Source: Aurantiacibacter xanthus (GTDB lineage: Bacteria; Pseudomonadota; Alphaproteobacteria; Sphingomonadales; Sphingomonadaceae). Taken from it: DNA of 40,554 nucleotides. Positions within the stretch are counted from its first letter, which is position 1, and the number at the start of each line of letters is the position of its first letter. Location: assembly GCF_003584015.1 (NCBI RefSeq), contig NZ_QXFM01000027.1:1-40554 (forward strand). The letters are read 5' to 3'. Under the pieces are notes generated by a model that was not told the origin of the DNA, did not search any database, and worked only from the letters and a program-made list of their open reading frames with translations. Shown in pieces: positions 1 through 7,388 of this stretch. The position numbers were made by a program, and so were the translations under genes.

Positions 1-285
1 CGGCTGGCGATGGACCCGGCGCGCCATCAGGTCACCTGGGACGCGCGCGAGGTGAGCCTGACGGTAACCGAATTTCTGATCCTCGAAGAGCTGGCCCGCC
101 GCCCAGGCGTGATCAAGAGCCGCAACCAGCTGATGGACGCGGCCTACCCCGACGACATCTTCGTCGACGACCGCACGGTCGATTCGCATATCAAGCGCCT
201 GCGCCGCAAGTTCCGCTCCGCCGACCCGGAGTTCTCCGCCATCGAAACGCTCTATGGCGCGGGCTACAGCTTCTCCGATGGCTGA
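1..285 (+). CDS. chvI: Response regulator ChvI, C-terminal DNA-binding part (5' end outside window)
   Basis: The open frame runs in from the window edge and encodes the last 94 residues of an OmpR-type response regulator: a winged-helix DNA-binding domain with the recognition-helix segment [12 protein letters not shown] and the terminal wing motif YGAGYSF. The receiver domain with the phosphorylated Asp is upstream and not visible. The gene overlaps the following histidine kinase by 8 bases. That partner, with hprK/rapZ/PTS genes next, is the known alphaproteobacterial ChvI (ExoR-ChvG-ChvI) context, in which ChvI controls envelope, acid-stress and metabolic genes. The ChvI name rests mainly on this context; the OmpR family assignment rests on sequence. 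Confidence 0.85.
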   Translation, partial: RLAMDPARHQVTWDAREVSLTVTEFLILEELARRPGVIKSRNQLMDAAYPDDIFVDDRTVDSHIKRLRRKFRSADPEFSAIETLYGAGYSFSDG

Positions 286-1831
286 AGAAGATCTGAGCGC
301 CAGTCGGCTCGAACGGCTGGCCTTTCCGCTCGGCGCCTCGCTCACCACGCGCATTCTGGCGGTCAACCTGATCCCGCTGCTGGTGCTGGCGCTGAGCCTG
401 TTCTTCCTCGATTCCTACCGCCGCCAGCTGCTCGACGAACGCTACAAGCTCGCCCGCATCGAGGCGCAGATCACCGCCGAGGCGCTGGCCGGGGCCACGC
501 CCGAGCGGCAGAAGGCGCTGCTGGTGCAGATCGGCAAGGAACAGCGAATGCGGCTGCGCATGTACGATGCCGCGGGCACGCTCGTCGCCGACAGCTTCGC
601 GCTCGATGGCCCGGCCTTCACGCTGAGCGATCCGGTCGCCGCGCCCTTTACCGACGACCTTGCCCGCTGGACCGATCAGGCGGTGAACTTCGCCGTCGGG
701 GCCTATTCCGCCCCGCCCTATGTCGAGCCTGAGGATCTCGCCGCCGATGCCTGGCCCGAGCTTTCGCGTGTGCGCCAGCAAGGATTTACCCAGATCGAGC
801 TGCGCCGTGCGCCCGACGGCACGCCGATGATCAATGCCGCCGCCCCGGTCGGGCTTAACGGCGCCAGCCTGCTCACCACCCGCAACGCGGTCGATATCAC
901 ACAGGCCGTGCGCAGCGCCCGCACCAGCCTGCTGCTCATCATCTTCGCCGCACTGGTCGTCTCGATCGTGCTCTCGCTGTACCTTGCGGCCACCATCATC
1001 GAACCGCTGCGGCGGCTGGTGCGCGCGGCGGTGAAGGTGCGCGCCGGGCGCGAGCGCGAGATAGAGGTGCCGCGCATGGACGAACGCACCGACGAGATCG
1101 GCCTGCTCGCCCGCGCGGTCTCCGACATGACCGGCGCGCTGCGCCACCGGATCGACGCGGTGGAGAGCTTCGCCGCCGATGTCGCGCACGAGATCAAGAA
1201 CCCGCTCGCATCCTTGCGCAGCGCCATCGAGTCGCTGCCCCGCGTGACCGAACCGGGTCTGCGCGCGCAGCTGGAAGAAGTGGCCGCCCACGACGTGCGC
1301 CGGATCGACCGGCTGGTGAGCGAAATCTCCGAAGCCAGCCGGATCGACGCCGAACTGAGCCGCGCCACGTTCGAGCCGGTCGATCTGGCCGAACTGTTCG
1401 CCAATGTCGCCGCCACCAAGCAGGCACGCGGCGAAACGCGCGACTGCGTGATAACGGTCGATAAACAGGTCGACGACGCCCGGGTGATGGGGGTGCCGCT
1501 GCGGCTCGAACGGGTGGCGGAAAACCTGCTCGACAACGCTGTCTCGTTCTCGCCGCCGGGCGGGACCATCGCGGTCACCGTCCGCCAGCATGGCAACCGG
1601 ATTGCCACAACAGTCTGCGACGAAGGCCCCGGCATCCCCGAGGCCGAGCGCGAAAAGGTGTTCCGCCGGTTCCATTCGCAGCGCCCCGATCACGAGAACT
1701 TCGGCAACCATTCGGGGCTCGGCCTCGCCATCGCCCGCACCATTATCGAGGCGCACGACGGCTCGCTCACCGTTGCCGACGCCAGCCCGCTGGGCGGGGC
1801 CTGCCTGATGATCGAGCTGCCCCCAGTATGA
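278..1831 (+). CDS. chvG: Sensor histidine kinase ChvG
   Basis: Inner-membrane sensor kinase of 517 residues, partner of the preceding response regulator. Seen in order: a first membrane segment around residues 28-46 ([13 protein letters not shown]), a periplasmic sensing region, a second membrane segment around 215-240 ([20 protein letters not shown]), a HAMP linker, a HisKA helix with phospho-acceptor His304 in [12 protein letters not shown], and a HATPase domain with N box [13 protein letters not shown]1 box DEGPGIPE and G2 box GLGLAIA. In Alphaproteobacteria ChvG senses acid or envelope state and phosphorylates ChvI. I chose ATG 278, which overlaps the chvI stop by 8 bases; ATG 254 is also in frame but would overlap by 32. 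No clear Shine-Dalgarno decides it. Confidence 0.9.
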   Translation: MAEEDLSASRLERLAFPLGASLTTRILAVNLIPLLVLALSLFFLDSYRRQLLDERYKLARIEAQITAEALAGATPERQKALLVQIGKEQRMRLRMYDAAGTLVADSFALDGPAFTLSDPVAAPFTDDLARWTDQAVNFAVGAYSAPPYVEPEDLAADAWPELSRVRQQGFTQIELRRAPDGTPMINAAAPVGLNGASLLTTRNAVDITQAVRSARTSLLLIIFAALVVSIVLSLYLAATIIEPLRRLVRAAVKVRAGREREIEVPRMDERTDEIGLLARAVSDMTGALRHRIDAVESFAADVAHEIKNPLASLRSAIESLPRVTEPGLRAQLEEVAAHDVRRIDRLVSEISEASRIDAELSRATFEPVDLAELFANVAATKQARGETRDCVITVDKQVDDARVMGVPLRLERVAENLLDNAVSFSPPGGTIAVTVRQHGNRIATTVCDEGPGIPEAEREKVFRRFHSQRPDHENFGNHSGLGLAIARTIIEAHDGSLTVADASPLGGACLMIELPPV

Positions 1832-1855
1832 GCACGCCGACATGAGCACGCCAAC

Positions 1856-2290
1856 ATGAACATGGTGCTGGCCAATGTGACCTGCGTCGCGCTCGACGGA
1901 CGCGCGCTGCTGATCGAAGGCGCGCCCGGCACCGGCAAGTCGAGCCTCGCGCTGGCGCTGATCGACGCCGGGGCGCAGCTGATCGGCGACGACGGGGTGA
2001 CGCTGGTGGCCGAGGGAGACCACCTGATCGCAAGTCCGCCCCCGCGCATTGCGGGGCTGATCGAGGTGCGCGGAGTCGGCCTTGTCACCCTGCCCACCAC
2101 CAGCGCCCCGGTGGCGCTGGCTATCGCGCTCGATGAGAAGGCCCCGCGCCTGCCCGATGAGCTGGCCACAGCGCAATGGTGCGGCATCTCCGTGCCCCGC
2201 CTTTTGCTGTACCCCGATCCCGCCTCCCTGCCGCTGCGCGCACGCTGGGCACTGCACCAGCATGGGACGCCGGGCATAGCCCGCGCCTAG
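1856..2290 (+). CDS. hprK: HPr kinase/phosphorylase, short alphaproteobacterial form
   Basis: 144-residue protein holding only the C-terminal catalytic domain of HPr kinase/phosphorylase. The P-loop GAPGTGKSS is at residues 22-30, followed by LIGDDGVTL, which carries the acidic pair conserved in the family, and the HPrK signature region IAGLIEVRGVGLV. Firmicute HprK is about 310 residues with an extra N-terminal domain; the short form is usual in Alphaproteobacteria. It is expected to phosphorylate a serine of the HPr encoded at 3691. It lies 24 bases after chvG, in the same apparent operon. A 14-bp sequence containing ATGAGCACGCC is tandemly repeated just before its ATG. Confidence 0.88.
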   Translation: MNMVLANVTCVALDGRALLIEGAPGTGKSSLALALIDAGAQLIGDDGVTLVAEGDHLIASPPPRIAGLIEVRGVGLVTLPTTSAPVALAIALDEKAPRLPDELATAQWCGISVPRLLLYPDPASLPLRARWALHQHGTPGIARA

Positions 2291-2331
2291 GGGCTTTCCT
2301 TTTGCCCCGCAAAAGCGCATTGACCCGAGCG

Positions 2332-3240
2332 ATGGTCGCGTCGCAAACTGACGATCCCCAGCGTATCCTGCTGGTTACCGGCATGCTCGGCGCGGGCAAG
2401 TCGACCGTTCTGCGTGAGCTGGAGGATCTGGGCTGGGAAGCCATCGACAACTTCCCCATCCGTCTGCTTGATCGGCTGATCGGCCCGGAAGACGATTCCT
2501 ATCCGCTCGCCATCGGCTGCGATTGCCGCACGCGCGGGTTCGTTCCTTCCGACATCATCGAACAGGCCAAGGCACTGACAAACGATGGCCGGATCGAACT
2601 GACCACTGTATTCCTCGACTGCGCCGGTCACGAGCTGGAGCGCCGCTTCAACGAGACCCGCCGCCGCCACTTCCTCGCCGCCGACCTGCCCGTCTCCTCG
2701 GGCATCGCCGCCGAGCGCGAACTGCTCGCGCCGCTGCGTCGCTGGGCCGAGGTGCTGATCGACACCACCAATTTCTCCGTCAACGATCTGAAGCTGGCGG
2801 TGCGCGAACGCTTCGCCCCTTCAGCCTCGCAGCAGCTGACCGTCACCGTTTCCAGCTTCGGCTTTTCGCGCGGGATGCCGCCATCGGCCGATCTGGTGTT
2901 CGACATGCGCTTCATCGACAACCCGCACTGGGTCGAGCAGCTGCGCCCGATGACCGGGCTCGACGCGCCGGTGGGCGAGCATATCGAGCGCGACCCCACC
3001 TTCCCCGGTGCCTTCGCGAAAATCGCCGACCTCGTGACCGAACTGCTCCCGCGCTACGCCGCACAGGGCAAGACCTATGTGAACATTGCCTTCGGCTGCA
3101 CCGGGGGCCGCCATCGCAGCGTCTACTCTGCGCAGAAGCTGGCCGGGGTCTTGCACGCGGCGGGCTTTTCGCCCACGGTCATTCACCGCAACCTCGGCGC
3201 ACGCGCGACCGAGCTTGTCGAAGACGCGCAACACCCGTGA
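2332..3240 (+). CDS. rapZ: RapZ-family nucleotide-binding protein (RNase adapter / YvcJ)
   Basis: 302-residue P-loop protein of the RapZ/YvcJ family. The Walker A motif GMLGAGKS is at residues 17-24, the DCRTRGF segment follows at about 62-68, and the C-terminal domain contains GCTGGRHRSV, the family signature. In E. coli RapZ is an RNA-binding adapter that directs RNase E to GlmZ; in Alphaproteobacteria it sits between hprK and the PTS genes, but its role there is little known. The frame is open upstream to 2176, overlapping hprK; I take ATG 2332 because the family-like sequence begins shortly after it. TTG 2320 is an alternative. It is separated from hprK by 41 bases. Confidence 0.88.
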   Translation: MVASQTDDPQRILLVTGMLGAGKSTVLRELEDLGWEAIDNFPIRLLDRLIGPEDDSYPLAIGCDCRTRGFVPSDIIEQAKALTNDGRIELTTVFLDCAGHELERRFNETRRRHFLAADLPVSSGIAAERELLAPLRRWAEVLIDTTNFSVNDLKLAVRERFAPSASQQLTVTVSSFGFSRGMPPSADLVFDMRFIDNPHWVEQLRPMTGLDAPVGEHIERDPTFPGAFAKIADLVTELLPRYAAQGKTYVNIAFGCTGGRHRSVYSAQKLAGVLHAAGFSPTVIHRNLGARATELVEDAQHP

Positions 3241-3289
3241 TTCTGGTGGCTATTCCTATGATGTTATTCTGGTTGGGCAGTATTCCGGC

Positions 3290-3694
3290 ATGATCGGGCT
3301 AATTCTGGTAACCCACGGCCAGCTGGCCCGCGAATTCGTCGCTGCGATGGAGCATGTGGTCGGCAAGCAGACTGCTGTCGTGCCCGTGTGCATCGGCCCG
3401 CACGACGATATGGAGGTGCGCCGCAAGGACATCGCCGACGCGATCACCGAGGTGAACAGCGGTGCGGGTGTTATAATCCTCACCGACCTGTTCGGCGGCA
3501 CCCCGTCGAACCTCGCGATCTCGCTGCTCGATCCGGGCCGCACCGAAGTGATCGCCGGGATCAACCTGCCGATGCTGATCCGCCTCGCCGGTGCACGCAA
3601 GGAAATGTCGCTGCACGCCGCCGCCGAAGCCGCGCGCGAGGCAGGCCGCAACTACATCACCATCGCGAGCGAATTTCTCGGGCAGCACGCATGA
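3290..3694 (+). CDS. PTS EIIA component, mannose family
   Basis: 134-residue single-domain EIIA of the mannose (PTS EIIA-man) fold. The phosphorylated histidine is His9 in ILVTHGQLA, and the motif DLFGGTPSN near residue 66 is typical of the family. It would accept phosphate from HPr. No EIIB, EIIC or EIID gene is nearby, so a regulatory rather than transport role is likely, as described for the alphaproteobacterial regulatory PTS. The start at ATG 3290 gives the normal family N-terminus; the frame is open further upstream without family similarity. Its stop overlaps the start of the HPr gene (ATGA). Confidence 0.9.
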   Translation: MIGLILVTHGQLAREFVAAMEHVVGKQTAVVPVCIGPHDDMEVRRKDIADAITEVNSGAGVIILTDLFGGTPSNLAISLLDPGRTEVIAGINLPMLIRLAGARKEMSLHAAAEAAREAGRNYITIASEFLGQHA

Positions 3695-3984
3695 GCCAGA
3701 CGACCACCGACAGTGTCAGCGCCGAAGTGCTGATCGTGAACAAGCGCGGTCTGCACGCCCGCGCCAGCGCCAAGTTCGTGACCTGCGTGGCAGGGATGGA
3801 CGGCGCGCGGGTGAGCGTGATCAACAAGGAAGGGCATGAGGCCGCGGGCGGCTCCATCCTCAGCCTGATGATGCTCGGCGCGGCCAAGGGTGACACGGTG
3901 ACGATCCGCGTTTCGGGCACCGATCACGCAGCGCGGCTGGCCGAACTGGTGGCCATGGTCGAAGCCGGTTTCGGCGAGGACTGA
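3691..3984 (+). CDS. ptsH: Phosphocarrier protein HPr
   Basis: 97-residue HPr. The active-site histidine is His22 in NKRGLHARASAKF, and Ser55 in GGSILSLMMLGA occupies the position of Ser46 of Bacillus HPr, the target of HPr kinase. The presence of that serine with an hprK gene in the same cluster supports regulatory serine phosphorylation. HPr takes phosphate from enzyme I, which is not in this window, and passes it to the EIIA encoded directly upstream. ATG 3691 overlaps the EIIA stop and the HPr stop overlaps the next start by one base, so translation is probably coupled through all three genes. Confidence 0.93.
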   Translation: MSQTTTDSVSAEVLIVNKRGLHARASAKFVTCVAGMDGARVSVINKEGHEAAGGSILSLMMLGAAKGDTVTIRVSGTDHAARLAELVAMVEAGFGED

Positions 3985-4784
3985 TGCGCCGCGAGATCAC
4001 CGGTTTTTCCAACCCCACCGTCAAGCTGCTCAAAAGCCTGCGCGACAAGAAACACCGCAAACGCGAAGGCCTGTTTCTCGCCGAAGGGCTGCGCCTTTTA
4101 ACCGATGCCCGCGCCTGTGGCCGCCTGCCGCAGATGCTGGTGATGGCCACCGCGCGCGATCCGCACCCGCTGCTGGATGCGCTGGAGGCCGACGTGCTGG
4201 CGAGCGGCGGCGAGGTGATCGTGACCAGCGCCGATATTCTCTCCAAGATCACCGGCAAGGATAACCCGCAGGGTGTGGCAGGCGTGTTTGCGGAGTTCGA
4301 TACCTCGCTGGATAGGCTGGATCGCTCGTCGGCAAAGATCTGGCTGGTGGCGCAGGCGCTGCGCGATCCGGGCAACCTCGGCACCATGCTGCGCACGGGC
4401 GACGCCGTCGGCGCCGGCGGGCTGATCCTGATCGACGACTGCGCCGATCCGTTCAGCGTCGAGGCCGTGCGCGCGAGCATGGGCGCGGTGTTCACCCAGG
4501 GCCTGGCGCAGGCGGGATGGGATGACTTTCTCACCTGGCTGCGCGCCGGAGAGGGGCAACTGGTCGCCGCCAGTCTGCGCGAGGCAGTCCCCTATCGCGG
4601 CGCGCCCTATGCCGCGCCATGTTTCGTGATGGTCGGTAACGAGTCGCGCGGCCTGCCCGAGGACTATGAGCTGGCCTGCGATCTGCGCGTGACCATGCCG
4701 ATGAAGGGCCGCGCCGACAGTCTCAACGCAGCGGTGGCAGCGGCGGTGCTGGCCTATGAGGTGCTGGCCTCGCTGGAAGGCTGA
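3984..4784 (+). CDS. TrmH/SpoU-family RNA 2'-O-methyltransferase
   Basis: 266-residue SPOUT methyltransferase. The N-terminal part (about 1-100) resembles the SpoU substrate-binding domain. The catalytic knot motifs follow: ALRDPGNLGTMLRTGDAVGA around 128-147, FVMVGNESRGLP around 213-224, and MPMKGRADSLNAAVAAAVL near 238-256. Family members methylate the ribose 2'-OH of rRNA or tRNA using S-adenosylmethionine; the exact nucleotide cannot be told from sequence. Its ATG overlaps the HPr stop by one base, so it is the last gene of the PTS run. A hairpin at 4795-4830 follows. Confidence 0.88.
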   Translation: MRREITGFSNPTVKLLKSLRDKKHRKREGLFLAEGLRLLTDARACGRLPQMLVMATARDPHPLLDALEADVLASGGEVIVTSADILSKITGKDNPQGVAGVFAEFDTSLDRLDRSSAKIWLVAQALRDPGNLGTMLRTGDAVGAGGLILIDDCADPFSVEAVRASMGAVFTQGLAQAGWDDFLTWLRAGEGQLVAASLREAVPYRGAPYAAPCFVMVGNESRGLPEDYELACDLRVTMPMKGRADSLNAAVAAAVLAYEVLASLEG

Positions 4785-4794
4785 AGATTTCGCC

Positions 4795-4830
4795 AGCCCG
4801 GCCCCGGACCTGATCCGGGATCGGGCTTCT
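4795..4830. terminator. Hairpin between convergent genes, probable bidirectional terminator
   Basis: Nested inverted repeat: outer arms AGCCCG (4795-4800) and CGGGCT (4822-4827), inner arms CCCGGA (4803-4808) and TCCGGG (4814-4819). It lies between the convergent methyltransferase and lipoprotein genes. Only a short TTCT follows on the + strand, so it is a weak intrinsic terminator by the classical rule. Confidence 0.5.
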
Positions 4831-4840
4831 CTCCCCGCAC

Positions 4841-5587
4841 TCAGTCGCCCGCGATCAGACTGATGATCCGCCACTTGCCGTTGCGGCTCGCACCGACCAG
4901 GCGATAGTCGATCAGGCTGCGCAGCCGGGTCGCGTCGATATAGCCTTCGATCACGGTCGGCTTGCTCGCCGGTGCTCCGCGTCGCTGCCAGCGGATATGG
5001 GCAAAGCCGGAAGTGCCCGCGCCCCCGTCCATCAGTTCGACCACGTCCCACGATACGGCAGCGATGATCGGCGCCTGCTCGGCAGCGGTTTCGCGCACGG
5101 GCACGCCGGTGCCGGTTACGATCATGCCCGTGTGGGGATCGGCGCTGATGTCCTGCGCAAAGTACCAGGGCAGCGTAATCAGCGCATCGCCATCGGAGGC
5201 GCAGCCGAGCGTCATCAGTTCGTCCAGCTTGGCCCACAGCGGTGCGGTGTCGGAGGCGAGCATGGCGCGCAGCTGATCGCGCCCCGCCCCGCCGCCGAAA
5301 TCGAGCTTCACATCTTCCGCCGCCAGCGCCACGAAAGCCTCGGTATCGCGGGCAGACACCGCGCTGCGGATATCGGCGAGGAATGGCGAGGCCCCGGCGA
5401 CCCTGGTGCAATCGTTGCGCGGAGCGTAGGGCCCGTCAGGCTGCGGCGTTTCCTCGATCTCATCGACCGTCTCGGTAACGGCCTGTTCGAGCTGGTCGGC
5501 GGGAGGATCGTCCCGGTTGCACCCTTGCAGCGCCAGCGCGCCTGCTACCAACAGCAGGCCAACCCGGCGGGCATGTGCAAACCTCAT
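4841..5587 (-). CDS. Putative lipoprotein of unknown function
   Basis: 248-residue protein with a lipoprotein signal peptide: positively charged start, hydrophobic stretch, and lipobox LALQGC with Cys23 as the expected lipidation site. The mature region begins acidic and Pro-rich (residues 24-55) and then continues as a soluble domain with no motif I recognise for certain; residues around 140-230 have a beta-rich pattern. It is likely anchored on the periplasmic side of a membrane. Its start overlaps the stop of rmuC in an ATGA arrangement, so the two are probably cotranscribed. The function is unknown; nothing in it suggests catalysis. Confidence 0.75.
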   Translation of the reverse strand: MRFAHARRVGLLLVAGALALQGCNRDDPPADQLEQAVTETVDEIEETPQPDGPYAPRNDCTRVAGASPFLADIRSAVSARDTEAFVALAAEDVKLDFGGGAGRDQLRAMLASDTAPLWAKLDELMTLGCASDGDALITLPWYFAQDISADPHTGMIVTGTGVPVRETAAEQAPIIAAVSWDVVELMDGGAGTSGFAHIRWQRRGAPASKPTVIEGYIDATRLRSLIDYRLVGASRNGKWRIISLIAGD

Positions 5588-7155
5588 TGCTCGACTTCCT
5601 CTCTTCGCTCGTCGGCCCCAATCTGGGCTGCCTCGGGCTCTGGCGCAAGGTCTGCCGCGACATAGCGCGGAACGCCCTCGACAAACGGCACTTCCTCGAT
5701 CTCGCGCTTGCCGATTTCGATGCCTTTCTCCTGCATGCGCCGCGCCGAGGTCAACACGTTGCGCTCGAAGCTGCCGACGAAGTTGTTGTAGTTCTTCACC
5801 GCAGATTCGAGCCCGCCGCCCATGCGCTTGAGATGTTCGGAGGCCTTGGAGAGGCGGTCATAAAGCTCGGTCCCGATGCGGCCGATCTCGCGCGCCTCGT
5901 TGGCGAGCGCATCCTGCCGCCAGACCTGCGCCACGGTGCGGGCAATGGCGACGAGGTTGGTGGGCGTCGCCAGCAGCACCTTCTTCTCGAAGGCGAAGTC
6001 CCACAGCTCGGGATCGGCCTCCAGCGCGGCGGCAACAAAGTGCTCGCCCGGCACGAACATCACCACATAATCCGGCGCGTCCTCGAACTGGCTCTGGTAG
6101 CTTTTCGCGCCCAGCGTCTGCACATGGCCCCGCATCGACTGCGCGTGAAGCTTCAGCTGGCGGCGGCGCTCCTCGTCATCGTCGGCCTCGAACGCGGCCT
6201 GATAGGCGTTAAGCGAAACCTTGGAATCGATCACCAGCTTCTTCTGCCCCGGCACGTTAACGATGGCGTCGGGCCGCAGCCGTCCGTCGTCGGTGTCGAT
6301 CGACTGTTCGAGCAGGAAATCGGTGTGCTGCGCGAGGCCGCACTGTTCGAGCAGGTTCTGCAAGGCCCGCTCGCCCCAGCGCCCGCGCGCCTTGGGCGCA
6401 TTGGTGAGCGAATTGCCGAGCCGCTGCGCCTCGCGCCGGACCTCCTCCTGGCTGAGGTGCATCCGGTCAAGCAGGCCCTTCAGCTCGCCGAACGCGTTGA
6501 CGCGCTGCTGCTCCAGCGTGCCGACCGTGCGTTCGTACTTCTCCAGACGCTCGCTCACCGGCTTGAGCAGGTTGGCGACGGCCTCCTTGTTCTTGGCCTC
6601 GGCATCGCCCAGCCGCGCGGCGGCATCGGCGATGAACTTCTCCTGCGCCTTGGACAGCACCGCATTGCCGGTGTTCTGGAACTCGCGCAGCATTTCCTCG
6701 CGCGCGTTCACCAGCAGACGCTTCTGCTCGTCGAAGTTGGCGACATTGGCGCGCAGTTCGGCCAGCTCGCGCTCGACCTTACCGCGGGCGGCCTCGCTCG
6801 CCTCCAGCTTGCCGCGCGCGCCGTGCAGCTCCTCGCGCAGGCCTTCGATGCTGCGCGCCCGCTCGCCGCTTTCGCTGGTGACGGCGGACAGTTGGCGGGC
6901 AAAGTCCTCGCGCTCGGCACCGACGCGGGCAAGATCGCCCGCCAGCGTATCGGCCCGCTCCGCCCGCACCACCGCACCTTCCAGATCGACGATGGCGCGG
7001 CGGAACTTCTCGTCCAGCTCCTTACCTGCCACAGTCGCCGCGTCCAGCTCAGCCCGCAGCCGCGCCAGATCGCGCCCCCAAACAAGCCAGCCGACCGCCA
7101 CACCCAGCACAAGCGCAAGCACCACGGCAACAATCGCTTCAACGGGCATCGACAA
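5584..7155 (-). CDS. rmuC: DNA recombination protein RmuC
   Basis: 523-residue RmuC-family protein. A membrane segment sits at residues 5-26 (AIVAVVLALVLGVAVGWLV), then a long charged coiled-coil region to about residue 200, then the conserved RmuC domain with GRWGERALQNLLEQCGL, PDAIVNVPG and the nuclease-like core VIDSKVSLNAY. In E. coli rmuC limits recombination at inverted repeats; the family is related to PD-(D/E)xK endonucleases. It is the first gene of a two-gene unit with the lipoprotein downstream and diverges from fhs. The association with palindrome metabolism is notable in a window rich in palindromic repeats, but that is only coincidence as far as can be seen. Confidence 0.92.
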   Translation of the reverse strand: MSMPVEAIVAVVLALVLGVAVGWLVWGRDLARLRAELDAATVAGKELDEKFRRAIVDLEGAVVRAERADTLAGDLARVGAEREDFARQLSAVTSESGERARSIEGLREELHGARGKLEASEAARGKVERELAELRANVANFDEQKRLLVNAREEMLREFQNTGNAVLSKAQEKFIADAAARLGDAEAKNKEAVANLLKPVSERLEKYERTVGTLEQQRVNAFGELKGLLDRMHLSQEEVRREAQRLGNSLTNAPKARGRWGERALQNLLEQCGLAQHTDFLLEQSIDTDDGRLRPDAIVNVPGQKKLVIDSKVSLNAYQAAFEADDDEERRRQLKLHAQSMRGHVQTLGAKSYQSQFEDAPDYVVMFVPGEHFVAAALEADPELWDFAFEKKVLLATPTNLVAIARTVAQVWRQDALANEAREIGRIGTELYDRLSKASEHLKRMGGGLESAVKNYNNFVGSFERNVLTSARRMQEKGIEIGKREIEEVPFVEGVPRYVAADLAPEPEAAQIGADERREEVEQ

Positions 7156-7234
7156 ACTCGCAATAATATGGAACGAAAGGCGAACCTAACCGCTCGACCG
7201 TGCCAGCACAAGCACTCCACCCTGCTCATCCCCC

Positions 7235-7278
7235 GCTCAAGCGAAAAGCACCCGCAGATCCTGAGTTTCCGCTTGAGC
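7235..7278. promoter_or_regulatory. Inverted repeat in the rmuC/fhs divergent intergenic region
   Basis: Arms GCTCAAGCG (7235-7243) and CGCTTGAGC (7270-7278) are perfect 9-bp inverted repeats 26 bases apart, with an additional AAA/TTT pairing just inside. They lie between two divergent promoters, so this may be a protein-binding site or an RNA hairpin in one of the leaders. No regulator can be named. Confidence 0.35.
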
Positions 7279-7320
7279 ATCGCGCCCAAAAAATCGTATG
7301 GGTTGCTTACAATTCAGATT

Positions 7321-7335
7321 CGCGAAATTTTCGCG
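7321..7335. promoter_or_regulatory. Perfect palindrome CGCGAAATTTTCGCG upstream of fhs
   Basis: Seven-base arms around one central T give an exact palindrome, centred about 60 bases before the fhs start and within a locally AT-rich patch where a promoter would be expected. This spacing and symmetry fit a dimeric repressor or activator site. The regulator is unknown. Confidence 0.4.
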
Positions 7336-7388
7336 CTTACGAAATCCGGCGCACCCGCTGCCGGCCGAACACGGGAAAGGACAGGTAA

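Noticed and set aside
191..2320. 709-codon open frame on the minus strand opposite chvG and hprK
   Set aside because: Its translation is Gly/Arg/His/Gln-rich without domain similarity, and lies exactly opposite well-recognised genes; long antisense frames are expected in GC-rich DNA.
2176..2331. Upstream extension of the rapZ frame overlapping hprK
   Set aside because: The extra 52 residues are Arg/Ala/Pro-rich with no family similarity and overlap hprK by over 100 bases.
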